A DNA stretch of 52,841 nucleotides from the NCBI GenBank assembly GCA_031278815.1, contig JAITJS010000026.1:1-52841 (forward strand), read 5' to 3'. The translations under genes were made by a program, and so were the position numbers. Below are positions 1-6,438 of this stretch, one piece after another (positions within the stretch are counted from its first letter, which is position 1; each line of letters opens with the position of its first letter). The notes beneath the pieces are model-generated. The model was not told the origin of the DNA. It saw only the letters and a list, made by a program, of their open reading frames with translations, and made no database searches. The stretch is from Treponema sp. (GTDB lineage: Bacteria > Spirochaetota > Spirochaetia > Treponematales > Breznakiellaceae).

Positions 1-40
1 GGGGGTATGTTCGGTATTCACCTATTCGGTAAAAAGTCAT
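1..40 (-). CDS. 5' end of an unidentified divergent gene (partial)
   Basis: An ATG on the minus strand at 40-38 is preceded by a perfect AGGAGG (50-45) four bases upstream and by a near-consensus sigma-70 promoter. The frame stays open to the window edge and encodes MTFYRIGEYRTYP before running off. Thirteen residues are too few to recognise a family. The control region it shares with the HTH gene suggests that it is that regulator's target. Such pairs are often toxin, phage or defence modules, but nothing here shows which. Confidence 0.6.
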   Translation of the reverse strand, partial: MTFYRIGEYRTYP

Positions 41-51
41 AAAACCTCCTG

Positions 52-130
52 ACTACTAAAATTAGTAGTTTAATTTATCATACTACTGATTTTAGTATAT
101 GTCAAGCGAAAAACTACCAAATTCAGTATT
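52..130. promoter_or_regulatory. Three operator-like dyads for the HTH regulator
   Basis: Three copies of an 8+2+8 inverted repeat lie 30 and 31 bp apart. Copy 1 (52-69) is perfect: ACTACTAA-AA-TTAGTAGT. Copy 2 (82-99) is ACTACTGA-TT-TTAGTATA. Copy 3 (113-130) is ACTACCAA-AT-TCAGTATT. The spacing is close to three helical turns, so bound dimers would lie on one face of the helix. Copy 2 fills the spacer of the minus-strand promoter, copy 1 covers its transcription start, and copy 3 ends 20 bp before the HTH start codon. The layout suits autoregulation plus repression of the divergent gene. Confidence 0.75.
77..105 (-). promoter_or_regulatory. Sigma-70 promoter of the divergent minus-strand gene
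   Basis: Read on the minus strand, TTGACA (105-100) and TATGAT (82-77) are separated by exactly 17 bp. Transcription should begin near position 70, about 30 bases before the start codon at 40. The spacer is occupied by operator-like dyad 2, so binding there should block RNA polymerase. Confidence 0.75.
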
Positions 131-150
131 TTTTTTCCGAAAATTAGAAT

Positions 151-510
151 ATGGACTTTTGGGATAGAGTGGATATGCTGATAAAACTGGAAAAGACTAG
201 TTATGCCTATATAGCGCAAAAACTAGGAAAACGAGAATCAACCATTTCTGGCTGGCATAGAGGTATTAAACGGAAAATACCAGAAGCGCATTTTGCCGTT
301 AGTATAGCAAAAATTCTTCATACCACTGTTGAATATCTTGTAACCGGTGAGGAGGTTATAGTCCCCGGTCTATCTCCGGAAGCCCTGGAAATTGCCAGGG
401 CCGCCGATAAGCTGAACGCCGAGGGGAAGCGGATAATTCTCTTCCAAACCAAAACCCTAGAACAGATGTACCCTTTAGGAATTTCAGAATCTGTCATAAC
501 GGCGATTTAA
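151..510 (+). CDS. Small HTH transcriptional regulator (Cro/CI-like)
   Basis: A 119-residue protein whose first ~70 residues form a lambda-repressor-like HTH: an N-terminal helix (MDFWDRVDMLI), a turn and recognition helix around YIAQKLGKRESTISGWHRG (about 20-39), then a third helical part ending TVEYLVTGEE. The C-terminal third is a short helical tail with no peptidase or ligand domain, so this is a compact DNA-binding repressor. The start was chosen because MDFW matches a common N-terminus of small treponemal regulators, although the ribosome-binding site is weak. Three dyads upstream suggest autoregulation and control of the divergent gene. The specific target is inferred. Confidence 0.75.
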   Translation: MDFWDRVDMLIKLEKTSYAYIAQKLGKRESTISGWHRGIKRKIPEAHFAVSIAKILHTTVEYLVTGEEVIVPGLSPEALEIARAADKLNAEGKRIILFQTKTLEQMYPLGISESVITAI

Positions 511-568
511 TACCCTACTGTCAAGCAAATTCACTTGACAAGTTCTCCCATAGCAGGTACATTCCAAT

Positions 569-715
569 ATGGCAAGGAAAAAAGACCCTTCGCAACCGAA
601 AAGCAAAGAAAAGGAGGGAAATATCGCCACATGGGTTGTGGCTATTTCCGGTCTTATCGCCGCCCTTGCCGCCTTGATTTCCGCTATCGCCACCCTGATA
701 CTGGCGATGAAGTGA
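569..715 (+). CDS. 48-residue single-pass membrane peptide
   Basis: A short frame starting MARKKDPSQPKSKEKEGN and then one hydrophobic helix of about 25 residues (IATWVVAISGLIAALAALIS onward), ending LILAMK. The very basic N-terminus followed by one Ala/Leu/Ile-rich span predicts an inner-membrane peptide with its N-terminus in the cytoplasm. No strong Shine-Dalgarno is visible. It lies just downstream of the HTH gene and just before a second membrane peptide. A type-I-toxin-like or phage-encoded peptide is possible but unproven; the family was not recognised. Confidence 0.45.
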   Translation: MARKKDPSQPKSKEKEGNIATWVVAISGLIAALAALISAIATLILAMK

Positions 716-723
716 GGTATATT

Positions 724-816
724 ATGACTATTTCTAGAAATACGCTCCTTAATTTTGCCCTGGGGTGTTTTATTTTTTCCACCCTGGTATTTGCTGTCCT
801 GTTTTTTTTGAAATAA
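724..816 (+). CDS. 30-residue membrane peptide
   Basis: The frame MTISRNTLLNFALGCF continues into a single hydrophobic segment ending FFLK. It starts eight bases after the previous stop, with GTGAGG (712-717) as a plausible ribosome-binding site. A longer frame in the same phase starts at 535, but its upstream part has no sensible composition and overlaps the 569 gene, so the ATG at 724 is preferred. Both peptides could be translated from one message. The function is unknown. Confidence 0.35.
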   Translation: MTISRNTLLNFALGCFIFSTLVFAVLFFLK

Positions 817-859
817 AGGTAATCCTGGTCAGGAGGATTTAGGGGAGAGATAACACAGA

Positions 860-1315
860 TTGATTCAGCAGTTTATTGTCAGTCTACTTGATGCTCTTAG
901 TAGCAAAATAGTGGATGCTGTTTTTCCTGTTTTCAAGGGACTGCTATATAAGCTATCGTGGCGTATGATACTTGTCTTAGTATGTATACCAATAATCATA
1001 GTGGTTATTAAGAAGGGTCTCCTCACCAGGCTCGTTAAAGCGCTCACACAAGCAGAGCCTCCTGCGTGGATACATTATACTAATATGCCATATAAGGGCT
1101 ACATCATCGAATGGGATTATCAGGTTGTTCCTCTTGTCTTGAGCGTTTTATGTCCTGCCTGTCGCTGTATAGTATCACAAAAGCCTGGGTCGGGGTATAC
1201 CTATTGCCCAAAGTGCGATACCTATTTTCCTGAGCGTTTATATGAACAAGATTTTGAAGATATACGAAAAATTATTGAAAGAAATATAAGAATGGGAGAC
1301 TACCCCAAGGGCTAG
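860..1315 (+). CDS. Membrane-anchored zinc-ribbon protein
   Basis: A 151-residue protein read from a TTG start with a purine-rich site (AGGGGAGAG, 841-849) ten bases upstream. Residues ~1-35 form an amphipathic region. Residues ~36-52 (MILVLVCIPIIIVVI) are a membrane helix. The C-terminal half carries CPAC and, 17 residues later, CPKC, the four-cysteine pattern of a zinc ribbon. The ribbon probably faces the cytoplasm and binds nucleic acid or protein. An ATG at 965 is an alternative start but would cut into the helix. It sits between the small membrane peptides and the coiled-coil nuclease-like gene. The family was not recognised. Confidence 0.6.
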   Translation: MIQQFIVSLLDALSSKIVDAVFPVFKGLLYKLSWRMILVLVCIPIIIVVIKKGLLTRLVKALTQAEPPAWIHYTNMPYKGYIIEWDYQVVPLVLSVLCPACRCIVSQKPGSGYTYCPKCDTYFPERLYEQDFEDIRKIIERNIRMGDYPKG

Positions 1316-1372
1316 GAAGCTTGTCTGGAAGCAGATCCAGAGCATGACCTTGTATAGGTGCGTAGATTAAGC

Positions 1373-2008
1373 ATGGAGGACACCGTGGAGGAACTAATAC
1401 AACCACAAATGGGCTTGAATTTCGAGCAGGTCTGGGCGGCGTTTATGGAGACCCGCCAACAACTAAAGGAGACAGACCGACTCTTTCGGGAATCAAAGGC
1501 AGAAACGAACCGGCTTATCCGAGAACTGCGGGATGATCGCAAGGAGACCGACCGGCAAATAAAGGAACTCCAGAAAAGTATGGGCTATCTGAGTAACCGC
1601 TTCGGGAAACTGGCAGAACACCTGGTCTTACCCAATATCGTCCAAAAGTTCAATGCCCTGCACTATCAGTTTCACGATATTGCCAAAGAACGCAAGTTCG
1701 TTAATCCCGAGACGGGCCGGGTAGCAGCGGAGTTTGACATACTCCTTGAGAATGACGCCTACAGCATCGGCGTAGAAGTAAAGGCAAAACCCGCTGAAAA
1801 GGATGTGACGGATCATATCAGCCGCCTTGAGTTTTTGAGGAGGCATAAAGATAAGCTGGGAGACAAACGGGCAATCCGGGGAGCCATAGCCGGTGCGATT
1901 ATGAGTGAAGCGGTGAGGCTTGAGGCTTTACGGCTGGGATTGTATGTGATAGAGCAAGCCGGGGATACGGTGAGGATAGAGGAGCCAAACCAGCTACGCA
2001 GTTGGTGA
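1373..2008 (+). CDS. Coiled-coil protein with PD-(D/E)XK nuclease-like fold
   Basis: About 211 residues. After a short head, residues ~25-75 are a charged coiled coil with repeated ETDR/KELQ heptads. The C-terminal ~120 residues contain AEFDILL, and eleven residues later GVEVK: the acid...E-x-K spacing of the PD-(D/E)XK superfamily. Similar coiled-coil plus nuclease-like proteins (DUF3782-type) are frequent in treponemes and cyanobacteria and mostly uncharacterised. The ATG at 1373 is preferred over a GTG at 1358 on composition, though neither has a strong ribosome-binding site. Whether it cuts DNA cannot be judged. It is the last gene of the accessory block, followed by a terminator. Confidence 0.65.
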   Translation: MEDTVEELIQPQMGLNFEQVWAAFMETRQQLKETDRLFRESKAETNRLIRELRDDRKETDRQIKELQKSMGYLSNRFGKLAEHLVLPNIVQKFNALHYQFHDIAKERKFVNPETGRVAAEFDILLENDAYSIGVEVKAKPAEKDVTDHISRLEFLRRHKDKLGDKRAIRGAIAGAIMSEAVRLEALRLGLYVIEQAGDTVRIEEPNQLRSW

Positions 2009-2094
2009 GGGATACGGCCGGCTGAGCTGCGACAGATTACCGCCCTTGGTCTGGAGTAGGAGGCCAAGCCCGGAGTAGACTGTTCTGTGGACTT

Positions 2095-2126
2095 GCCGCG
2101 TCCTATGTAGGCGTGTGGATTGAAAC
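2095..2126 (+). repeat. Solitary CRISPR-repeat-like sequence (type I-C style)
   Basis: These 32 bases end in GTGTGGATTGAAAC, the typical 3' end of type I-C repeats. They begin GCCGCGTCCTA and contain a short dyad (CCTA-TG-TAGG). No second copy occurs within 150 bp on either side and no cas gene is in the window, so this is not an array. It may be a relic or a chance resemblance. Confidence 0.35.
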
Positions 2127-2149
2127 AAACAGATAAACAAACAACTGGG

Positions 2150-2179
2150 GCACGATCCACCGGATCGTGCATTTATTTT
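2150..2179 (+). terminator. Rho-independent terminator after the accessory block
   Basis: A perfect nine-base stem, GCACGATCC / GGATCGTGC with loop ACC, is followed by ATTTATTTT. It closes transcription from the coiled-coil nuclease-like gene. Confidence 0.75.
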
Positions 2180-2259
2180 GAAACTATTGTAATTTCTTCT
2201 AAAATCACCTATAATTAGGTAATTAGTTGTCATACCAGAAGTTACATAATCGTATAACA

Positions 2260-2306
2260 GCTGCCTTTTAAGCAGCAGGTAGGGGGTTCGAGTCCCTCGG
2301 GTCGCG
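2260..2306 (+). other. 3' half of a tRNA-Lys(UUU): probable attachment-site scar
   Basis: The sequence folds as an anticodon arm (stem GCTGC/GCAGC, loop CTTTTAA with anticodon TTT), a five-base variable loop, a T arm (GGGGG-TTCGAGT-CCCTC) and the 3' acceptor strand GGGTCGC plus one base. The preceding bases contain no matching 5' acceptor strand and no D arm, so this is not a functional tRNA. A tRNA fragment running from the anticodon loop to the 3' end is the usual core of integrase attachment sites. It lies at the boundary between the accessory block and core genes. Confidence 0.7.
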
Positions 2307-2346
2307 AAAGGAGTAAGCAGAGGGAATGAAAGGAAATAGGTGCGGT

Positions 2347-2379
2347 AGGATGGAATCCTGTCCATCCTCTATTTATACT
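2347..2379 (+). promoter_or_regulatory. Hairpin/dyad plus -10 box upstream of the FKBP gene
   Basis: An AGGATGG / CCATCCT dyad with an eight-base loop (2347-2368) is followed by CTATT and TATACT (2374-2379), a good -10 sequence. The same arrangement, GGATGG-N5-CCATCCTCTAT then TATAAT, occurs upstream of potD. There is no T run, so an operator or a regulated promoter is more likely than a terminator. Confidence 0.45.
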
Positions 2380-2409
2380 TGTATTATCTTGTTTAGTAAG
2401 GAAAGCAGC

Positions 2410-3165
2410 ATGATGAAGAAAATCGTAGGTATCTTGTTGGTAATGGGTGTTCTGACCTGGGGGGCCTATGCCGAGGGAGTACCTGAAGTGTCCAGCCAGG
2501 TATCAAAAGAAGTGGATACCAGTTATGCCTTTGGGATGGTTATTGGTTCGGACTTAAAACAAACGGGCTTAGTCTTTAATTACAATGCCTTTGTCCGGGG
2601 GCTTAAAGAAAGCATGGAGGATAAAGAGACCCGGTTTACCATGGACGATGCGGTCCTCAAGGTACAAACTGCTTTTATGGCAGCTATGGCAAAGCGGGCT
2701 GAAGAAAACCGGCAAAAAGAAGCGGCCTTTCTGGAGCAAAACAGCAAGAAGCCAGGGATCCTCCTCACCTCCAGCGGGCTTCAGTATGAAGTCATCATTG
2801 AGGGAAGCGGTCAAAAGCCTGAGGGAAGCGATATGGTGCAGGTGAATTATAAGGGCACCTTAACAGACGGCACGGTCTTCGACAGTTCTTATTCCCGGGG
2901 AGAGCCTGCGGAATTCCCGTTAGATGCGGTCATTCCCGGCTGGACCGAAGGGATCCAACTGATGAGTGAAGGCGCCTTCTACCGCTTGTATGTACCTTCG
3001 AAATTAGCCTATGGCGAACAAGGCGCGGGTTCAGTAATCCCTCCTTATTCGACCCTGATCTTCGAAGTAGAACTCCTTTCGATTCTGGAAGATCCTGAAG
3101 TGGGGCTTGAGGAAACCGAACCCGGCGAGGAAGCCCCAGAAGAACCGGTGGAGGAAGCGGAATAA
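2410..3165 (+). CDS. Exported FKBP-type peptidyl-prolyl isomerase
   Basis: 251 residues. The start MMKKIVGILLVMGV begins a signal peptide that ends near YAEG, giving a periplasmic (possibly outer-membrane-associated) protein. Residues ~28-110 are an FKBP N-terminal dimerisation domain (SYAFGMVIGSDLKQTG). Residues ~120-230 are the FKBP catalytic domain (VNYKGTLTDGTVFDSSY, GWTEGIQLMSEG, LAYGEQGAG, IPPYSTLIFEVELL). A Glu/Pro-rich acidic tail follows. It should catalyse proline isomerisation during folding of exported proteins, as Mip and FkpA do. The ATG at 2410 is preferred over an in-frame one at 2326 because it starts a proper signal peptide and follows AAGGAAAG. Confidence 0.9.
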   Translation: MMKKIVGILLVMGVLTWGAYAEGVPEVSSQVSKEVDTSYAFGMVIGSDLKQTGLVFNYNAFVRGLKESMEDKETRFTMDDAVLKVQTAFMAAMAKRAEENRQKEAAFLEQNSKKPGILLTSSGLQYEVIIEGSGQKPEGSDMVQVNYKGTLTDGTVFDSSYSRGEPAEFPLDAVIPGWTEGIQLMSEGAFYRLYVPSKLAYGEQGAGSVIPPYSTLIFEVELLSILEDPEVGLEETEPGEEAPEEPVEEAE

Positions 3166-3213
3166 AGAGCGCCTCTGCCGGGAGCGATCCGTGTATCTAC
3201 CGGTGAAGTGTGT

Positions 3214-3254
3214 ACCGCCTCGTAATCCTGGGCTACAGCGGGAGGCGGTGTTTC
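3214..3254 (+). terminator. Probable terminator after the FKBP gene
   Basis: An eight-base stem, ACCGCCTC (3214-3221) / GAGGCGGT (3242-3249), has a 20-base loop followed by GTTTCCCCC. The long loop and short T run make it a modest candidate. Confidence 0.4.
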
Positions 3255-3376
3255 CCCCTTGCCCCAAGTAAAAGTCTTTTAGTATCTTACATCCAGATAG
3301 TTTTACTTTAAAACCGCTTACACCATAGTACGAGTGGTAAGTAGTTTAATATCCTGTATCTAAAAGGAGCCTCATC

Positions 3377-5248
3377 ATGGCACAACACCAGTTTCAAACC
3401 GAAGTAAGTCAGCTCTTGTACCTGATTATCCATTCCCTTTATTCCAATCGGGAGATTTTCCTCCGGGAGCTGGTATCCAATGCCTCCGATGCCCTGGATA
3501 AGCTCAAGTACCTCACCGTGGCAGAAGAGGCGTATAAAAGCATCAGCTTGGATCCCCGAATTGCTATTTCCTTTAATAAGGACGCAAAAACCCTCACCAT
3601 CGCGGATAACGGGATCGGGATGAATGAGTCGGATCTGATTGAGTCCTTGGGGACCATAGCCCGGTCAGGAACTAAGACGTTTCTGGAAAAACTTACGGAA
3701 GACATAAAAAAAGATTCCAATCTCATCGGCCAATTCGGGGTGGGATTTTATTCGGCCTTCATGGTTGCCGAAACCATTGAGGTGATAAGCCGTAAAGCCG
3801 GGGAAGGGGAAGTCTGGAAATGGACCAGTGATGGCAAGGCAGGCTACACCATAGAAAGCGCCCCCCCAGAAGCCTTGGGTACTCCCCAAGGAACTCAGGT
3901 AACTCTGTACTTAAATGAAGAAGGAACCGAGTATACCAACCGCTGGTCTATTGAAGATATCATCAAACGGTATTCCAACCATGTGGCCTTTCCCATCTAC
4001 TTGACCTATGACGAGAAGGAGTATGATGATAAAGGCAAGGAAAAGGCTTCCAAACCCAAAACCGAGCGGATCAACTCCGGTACTGCCCTCTGGCGGCGGG
4101 CAAAATCAGAACTCCAAGAAACGGATTATACGGAATTTTATAAACAGATCAGCCACGATACCGAGGAGCCCTTGTTTTATATTCACACCAAGGCCGAAGG
4201 AACCCTGGAATATATCACCCTCTTTTACATTCCAAAAAAAGCCCCCTTTGACCTGTACCAGGTGGACTATAAGCCGGGGGTAAAGCTCTATGTGAAGCGG
4301 GTCTTCATCACCGATGATGATAAAGAACTCATGCCCACCTGGCTTCGATTTGTTCGGGGGGTCATTGATTCAGAGGATCTCCCCCTGAACGTGAGCCGGG
4401 AAATACTCCAGCAGAACAAGATCCTCCTGAACATCAAGAACGCCTCGGTCAAAAAACTCCTCGCGGAGTTCAAGACCCTGTCAGAGAACCACAAAGAAAA
4501 ATGGGAGACCTTTATTTCCCAGTTTAACCGGCCCCTCAAGGAAGGGTTGTACCAGGATTTTGCCAACCGGGAGGCTATTTTGGAACTGGTCCGGTTTAAG
4601 AGTACCACCGTAGAAGGATGGACGAGTCTTGCAGATTATGCTTCCCGGATGAAATCAGACCAAAAGTACCTCTACTACATCACGGGCGGGGATGAAAAGA
4701 CCCTCAAGGCCTCTCCTCTGCTGGAAGCCTATACAGACAAGGGTATTGAAGTACTCATCATGGACGATGAGATCGACGACATTGTCATTCCTACGATAGG
4801 TAAGTACAAGGAATGGGAACTCAAGGGGGTGAATCGTTCCGGTGCGGACGAGGAGCTAGGAGAAAAACGAGACAAACAGGCGGAGAAGGAGAACAAGCCG
4901 GTGATTGAAAAGATCAAAAAGGCCCTGGGAGACCGGGTCAAAGAGGTGAAGCTCTCTCGCCGCCTGCATGATTCCCCTTCTTGCATTGTAGCGGATGAAC
5001 ATGATCCCTCAATCCAGATGGCCGCGATGCTCAAGGCGATGGGACAGACCGAAATGCCTGATATTAAGCCCATTCTGGAGGTCAACGGTGAGCATCCCAT
5101 TGTGGCGGCCCTAAAAACCATTGAGGATGAACAGCGGATTGCCGATACCGCCGGGGTACTGCTGGATCAGGCCCTATTGGTTGAAGGAGTCAAGCTCAAG
5201 GACCCCGCGGACTTTGTGAAGCGCCTCAACCGGCTTTTGGTGTCATAA
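3377..5248 (+). CDS. htpG: Molecular chaperone HtpG (Hsp90)
   Basis: 623 residues, nearly the same length as the E. coli protein. The N-terminal GHKL ATPase domain shows FLRELVSNASDALDKL (conserved Glu and Asn), the ATP-binding DNGIGM and the lid GQFGVGFYSAF. The middle domain carries LPLNVSREILQQN, with the catalytic-loop Arg. The C-terminal dimerisation domain is complete and there is no MEEVD tail, as expected for bacteria. It is a cytoplasmic ATP-dependent chaperone for stress and client maturation. AAAAGGAG sits seven bases before the ATG. An imperfect inverted repeat upstream (TTACACC...GAGTGGTAA, 3318-3340) slightly resembles CIRCE. Confidence 0.97.
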   Translation: MAQHQFQTEVSQLLYLIIHSLYSNREIFLRELVSNASDALDKLKYLTVAEEAYKSISLDPRIAISFNKDAKTLTIADNGIGMNESDLIESLGTIARSGTKTFLEKLTEDIKKDSNLIGQFGVGFYSAFMVAETIEVISRKAGEGEVWKWTSDGKAGYTIESAPPEALGTPQGTQVTLYLNEEGTEYTNRWSIEDIIKRYSNHVAFPIYLTYDEKEYDDKGKEKASKPKTERINSGTALWRRAKSELQETDYTEFYKQISHDTEEPLFYIHTKAEGTLEYITLFYIPKKAPFDLYQVDYKPGVKLYVKRVFITDDDKELMPTWLRFVRGVIDSEDLPLNVSREILQQNKILLNIKNASVKKLLAEFKTLSENHKEKWETFISQFNRPLKEGLYQDFANREAILELVRFKSTTVEGWTSLADYASRMKSDQKYLYYITGGDEKTLKASPLLEAYTDKGIEVLIMDDEIDDIVIPTIGKYKEWELKGVNRSGADEELGEKRDKQAEKENKPVIEKIKKALGDRVKEVKLSRRLHDSPSCIVADEHDPSIQMAAMLKAMGQTEMPDIKPILEVNGEHPIVAALKTIEDEQRIADTAGVLLDQALLVEGVKLKDPADFVKRLNRLLVS

Positions 5249-5273
5249 AGGATTATATGAAGGAGGAGTTGCT

Positions 5274-5621
5274 ATGATTCGGTATCGAAAAGACATGCTG
5301 GTCGAATACAAGGAGCGTATGCGGGAAGGAACCGGGACCGTGCGGGTAACCCATTTAGCGGACGAAAGTACACAGCCCCATGTCCGACTCTTGGCGGAAC
5401 TCCATTTACCTCCGGGGGCTTCCATAGGCCTCCACCGGCACGATGGAGAGACCGAATACTTTTTTATCCTTTCCGGGACTGCTGTGGTCAACGACGACGG
5501 TAAAGAGCTGCAGCTTGGACCCGGAGATACGGTGATTACTGGAAACGGCGCGGCTCATAGCATTATGAACCCCGGTACCGTTCCCTTGGTGCTTCATGGG
5601 GTCATTATTACCCAAGCCTAA
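5274..5621 (+). CDS. Small cupin-domain protein
   Basis: 115 residues forming a single cupin barrel. Motif 1 is GLHRHDGETEYFFILSG (two His and a Glu as metal ligands) and motif 2 is GDTVITGNGAAHSIMN (the fourth ligand, His). It probably binds a divalent metal and may be an isomerase, a small-molecule sensor or a dioxygenase-like enzyme; the substrate is not evident. A strong AAGGAGGAG precedes the ATG, and it starts only 25 bases after htpG, so it may be co-transcribed with it. A good terminator follows. Confidence 0.8.
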   Translation: MIRYRKDMLVEYKERMREGTGTVRVTHLADESTQPHVRLLAELHLPPGASIGLHRHDGETEYFFILSGTAVVNDDGKELQLGPGDTVITGNGAAHSIMNPGTVPLVLHGVIITQA

Positions 5622-5637
5622 TAGGGGCTGGGTATAG

Positions 5638-5667
5638 AAAAGGGGGAAGAGTTTCCCCCTTTTTTTG
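5638..5667 (+). terminator. Rho-independent terminator after the cupin gene
   Basis: A nine-base stem, AAGGGGGAA / TTCCCCCTT, has a four-base loop (GAGT) and runs straight into a T-rich tract (5660-5666). Confidence 0.85.
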
Positions 5668-5799
5668 TAAAATCTGTAAAAATGGATGGGTACAAACGGT
5701 GTGCTTGTTGAAGCCAGATGTACTGTCATGGGGGATCATAGCTCCTTACCTGGTAGCCCTCTCGAAAACTTCCATAAATAAATCAAACGTAGGTATAGT

Positions 5800-6324
5800 A
5801 TGTTTATGGATGTGGAAGAAAAGCTATCCATTCTCGCAGGGGCGGCACAATATGACGCCTCTTGTGTATCCGGCGGGAGCGGCCCGCCTCAGGCAAGCAG
5901 CCATGGGAAGACCGGTTCCAGAGCTTTTGGAGTGAGGAATCCCAGTGGACTCTACAAGAGCTGGACCGGGGATGGTCGCTGCATCAGCCTCTTGAAGGTC
6001 CTCTATTCCACGGCAAAGCAACTGCGGACCGAAGCAGGGTATGGCGGCTATATGCATCTTAAAATCATCCCCAGGGTTGGGGACGCCCTGCTCAGGGTAC
6101 CTGGTATTGGAGCGACTGCAGGTCGGCGTATCATTGCGGCGAGACGTTCCCGGTCCCTTTCCTTCGATAGTCTCCGCAGTCTGGGGGTCCTCCTCAAGCG
6201 GGCTCGCTACTTTATCACCCTGGCGGAGGTCTTCCTGGAGCGGCCCGACGACCCCAATAGGCTCAGGTCTCTGCTTTCGGATCCTGATGACCGGGGATTA
6301 CAACTCCCGCTTTTTGATTTTTAG
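5800..6324 (+). pseudogene. Internally deleted radical-SAM DNA modification/repair-type protein
   Basis: The 174-residue frame matches the two ends of the roughly 400-residue 'putative DNA modification/repair radical SAM protein' family as I know it. The head is EEKLSILAGAAQYDASC and GDGRCISLLKVLY. A middle scrap, LRTEAGYGGYMHLKIIP, is followed by the tail LLRVPGIGATAGRRIIAARR, a helix-hairpin-helix, and LKRARYFITL. The radical-SAM CxxxCxxC cluster motif, expected just after the head, is absent, as is most of the barrel. Two in-frame internal deletions would explain it. The product cannot carry the iron-sulfur cluster and is probably a decaying gene, though the frame is intact and the helix-hairpin-helix could still bind DNA. 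Confidence 0.7.
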
Positions 6325-6366
6325 GTTTTACTGTTCTGGTAGTGGTATCTTTATCCAAAATTCTAT

Positions 6367-6396
6367 TTGACATCCCTATAAGGGGTATGATAAAAT
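6367..6396 (+). promoter_or_regulatory. Promoter of the TRAP transporter operon
   Basis: TTGACA (6367-6372) and TAAAAT (6391-6396) are 18 bp apart, about 40 bp before the dctP start. A TATGAT lies at 6386 but would give only a 13-bp spacer. Confidence 0.55.
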
Positions 6397-6438
6397 GTTT
6401 ATAAAATAAATAATTATTCAATAAATACGGAGGAATGT

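Noticed and set aside
535-723. Upstream part of the 535-816 frame as coding
   Set aside because: It overlaps the membrane-peptide frame at 569-715, has poor composition and no ribosome-binding site; only the part from 724 is plausible.
2040-2180. CRISPR array
   Set aside because: Only one repeat-like unit occurs, with no second copy at array spacing and no cas genes.
2210-2306. Complete tRNA-Lys gene
   Set aside because: There is no 5' acceptor strand or D arm; only the 3' half is present.
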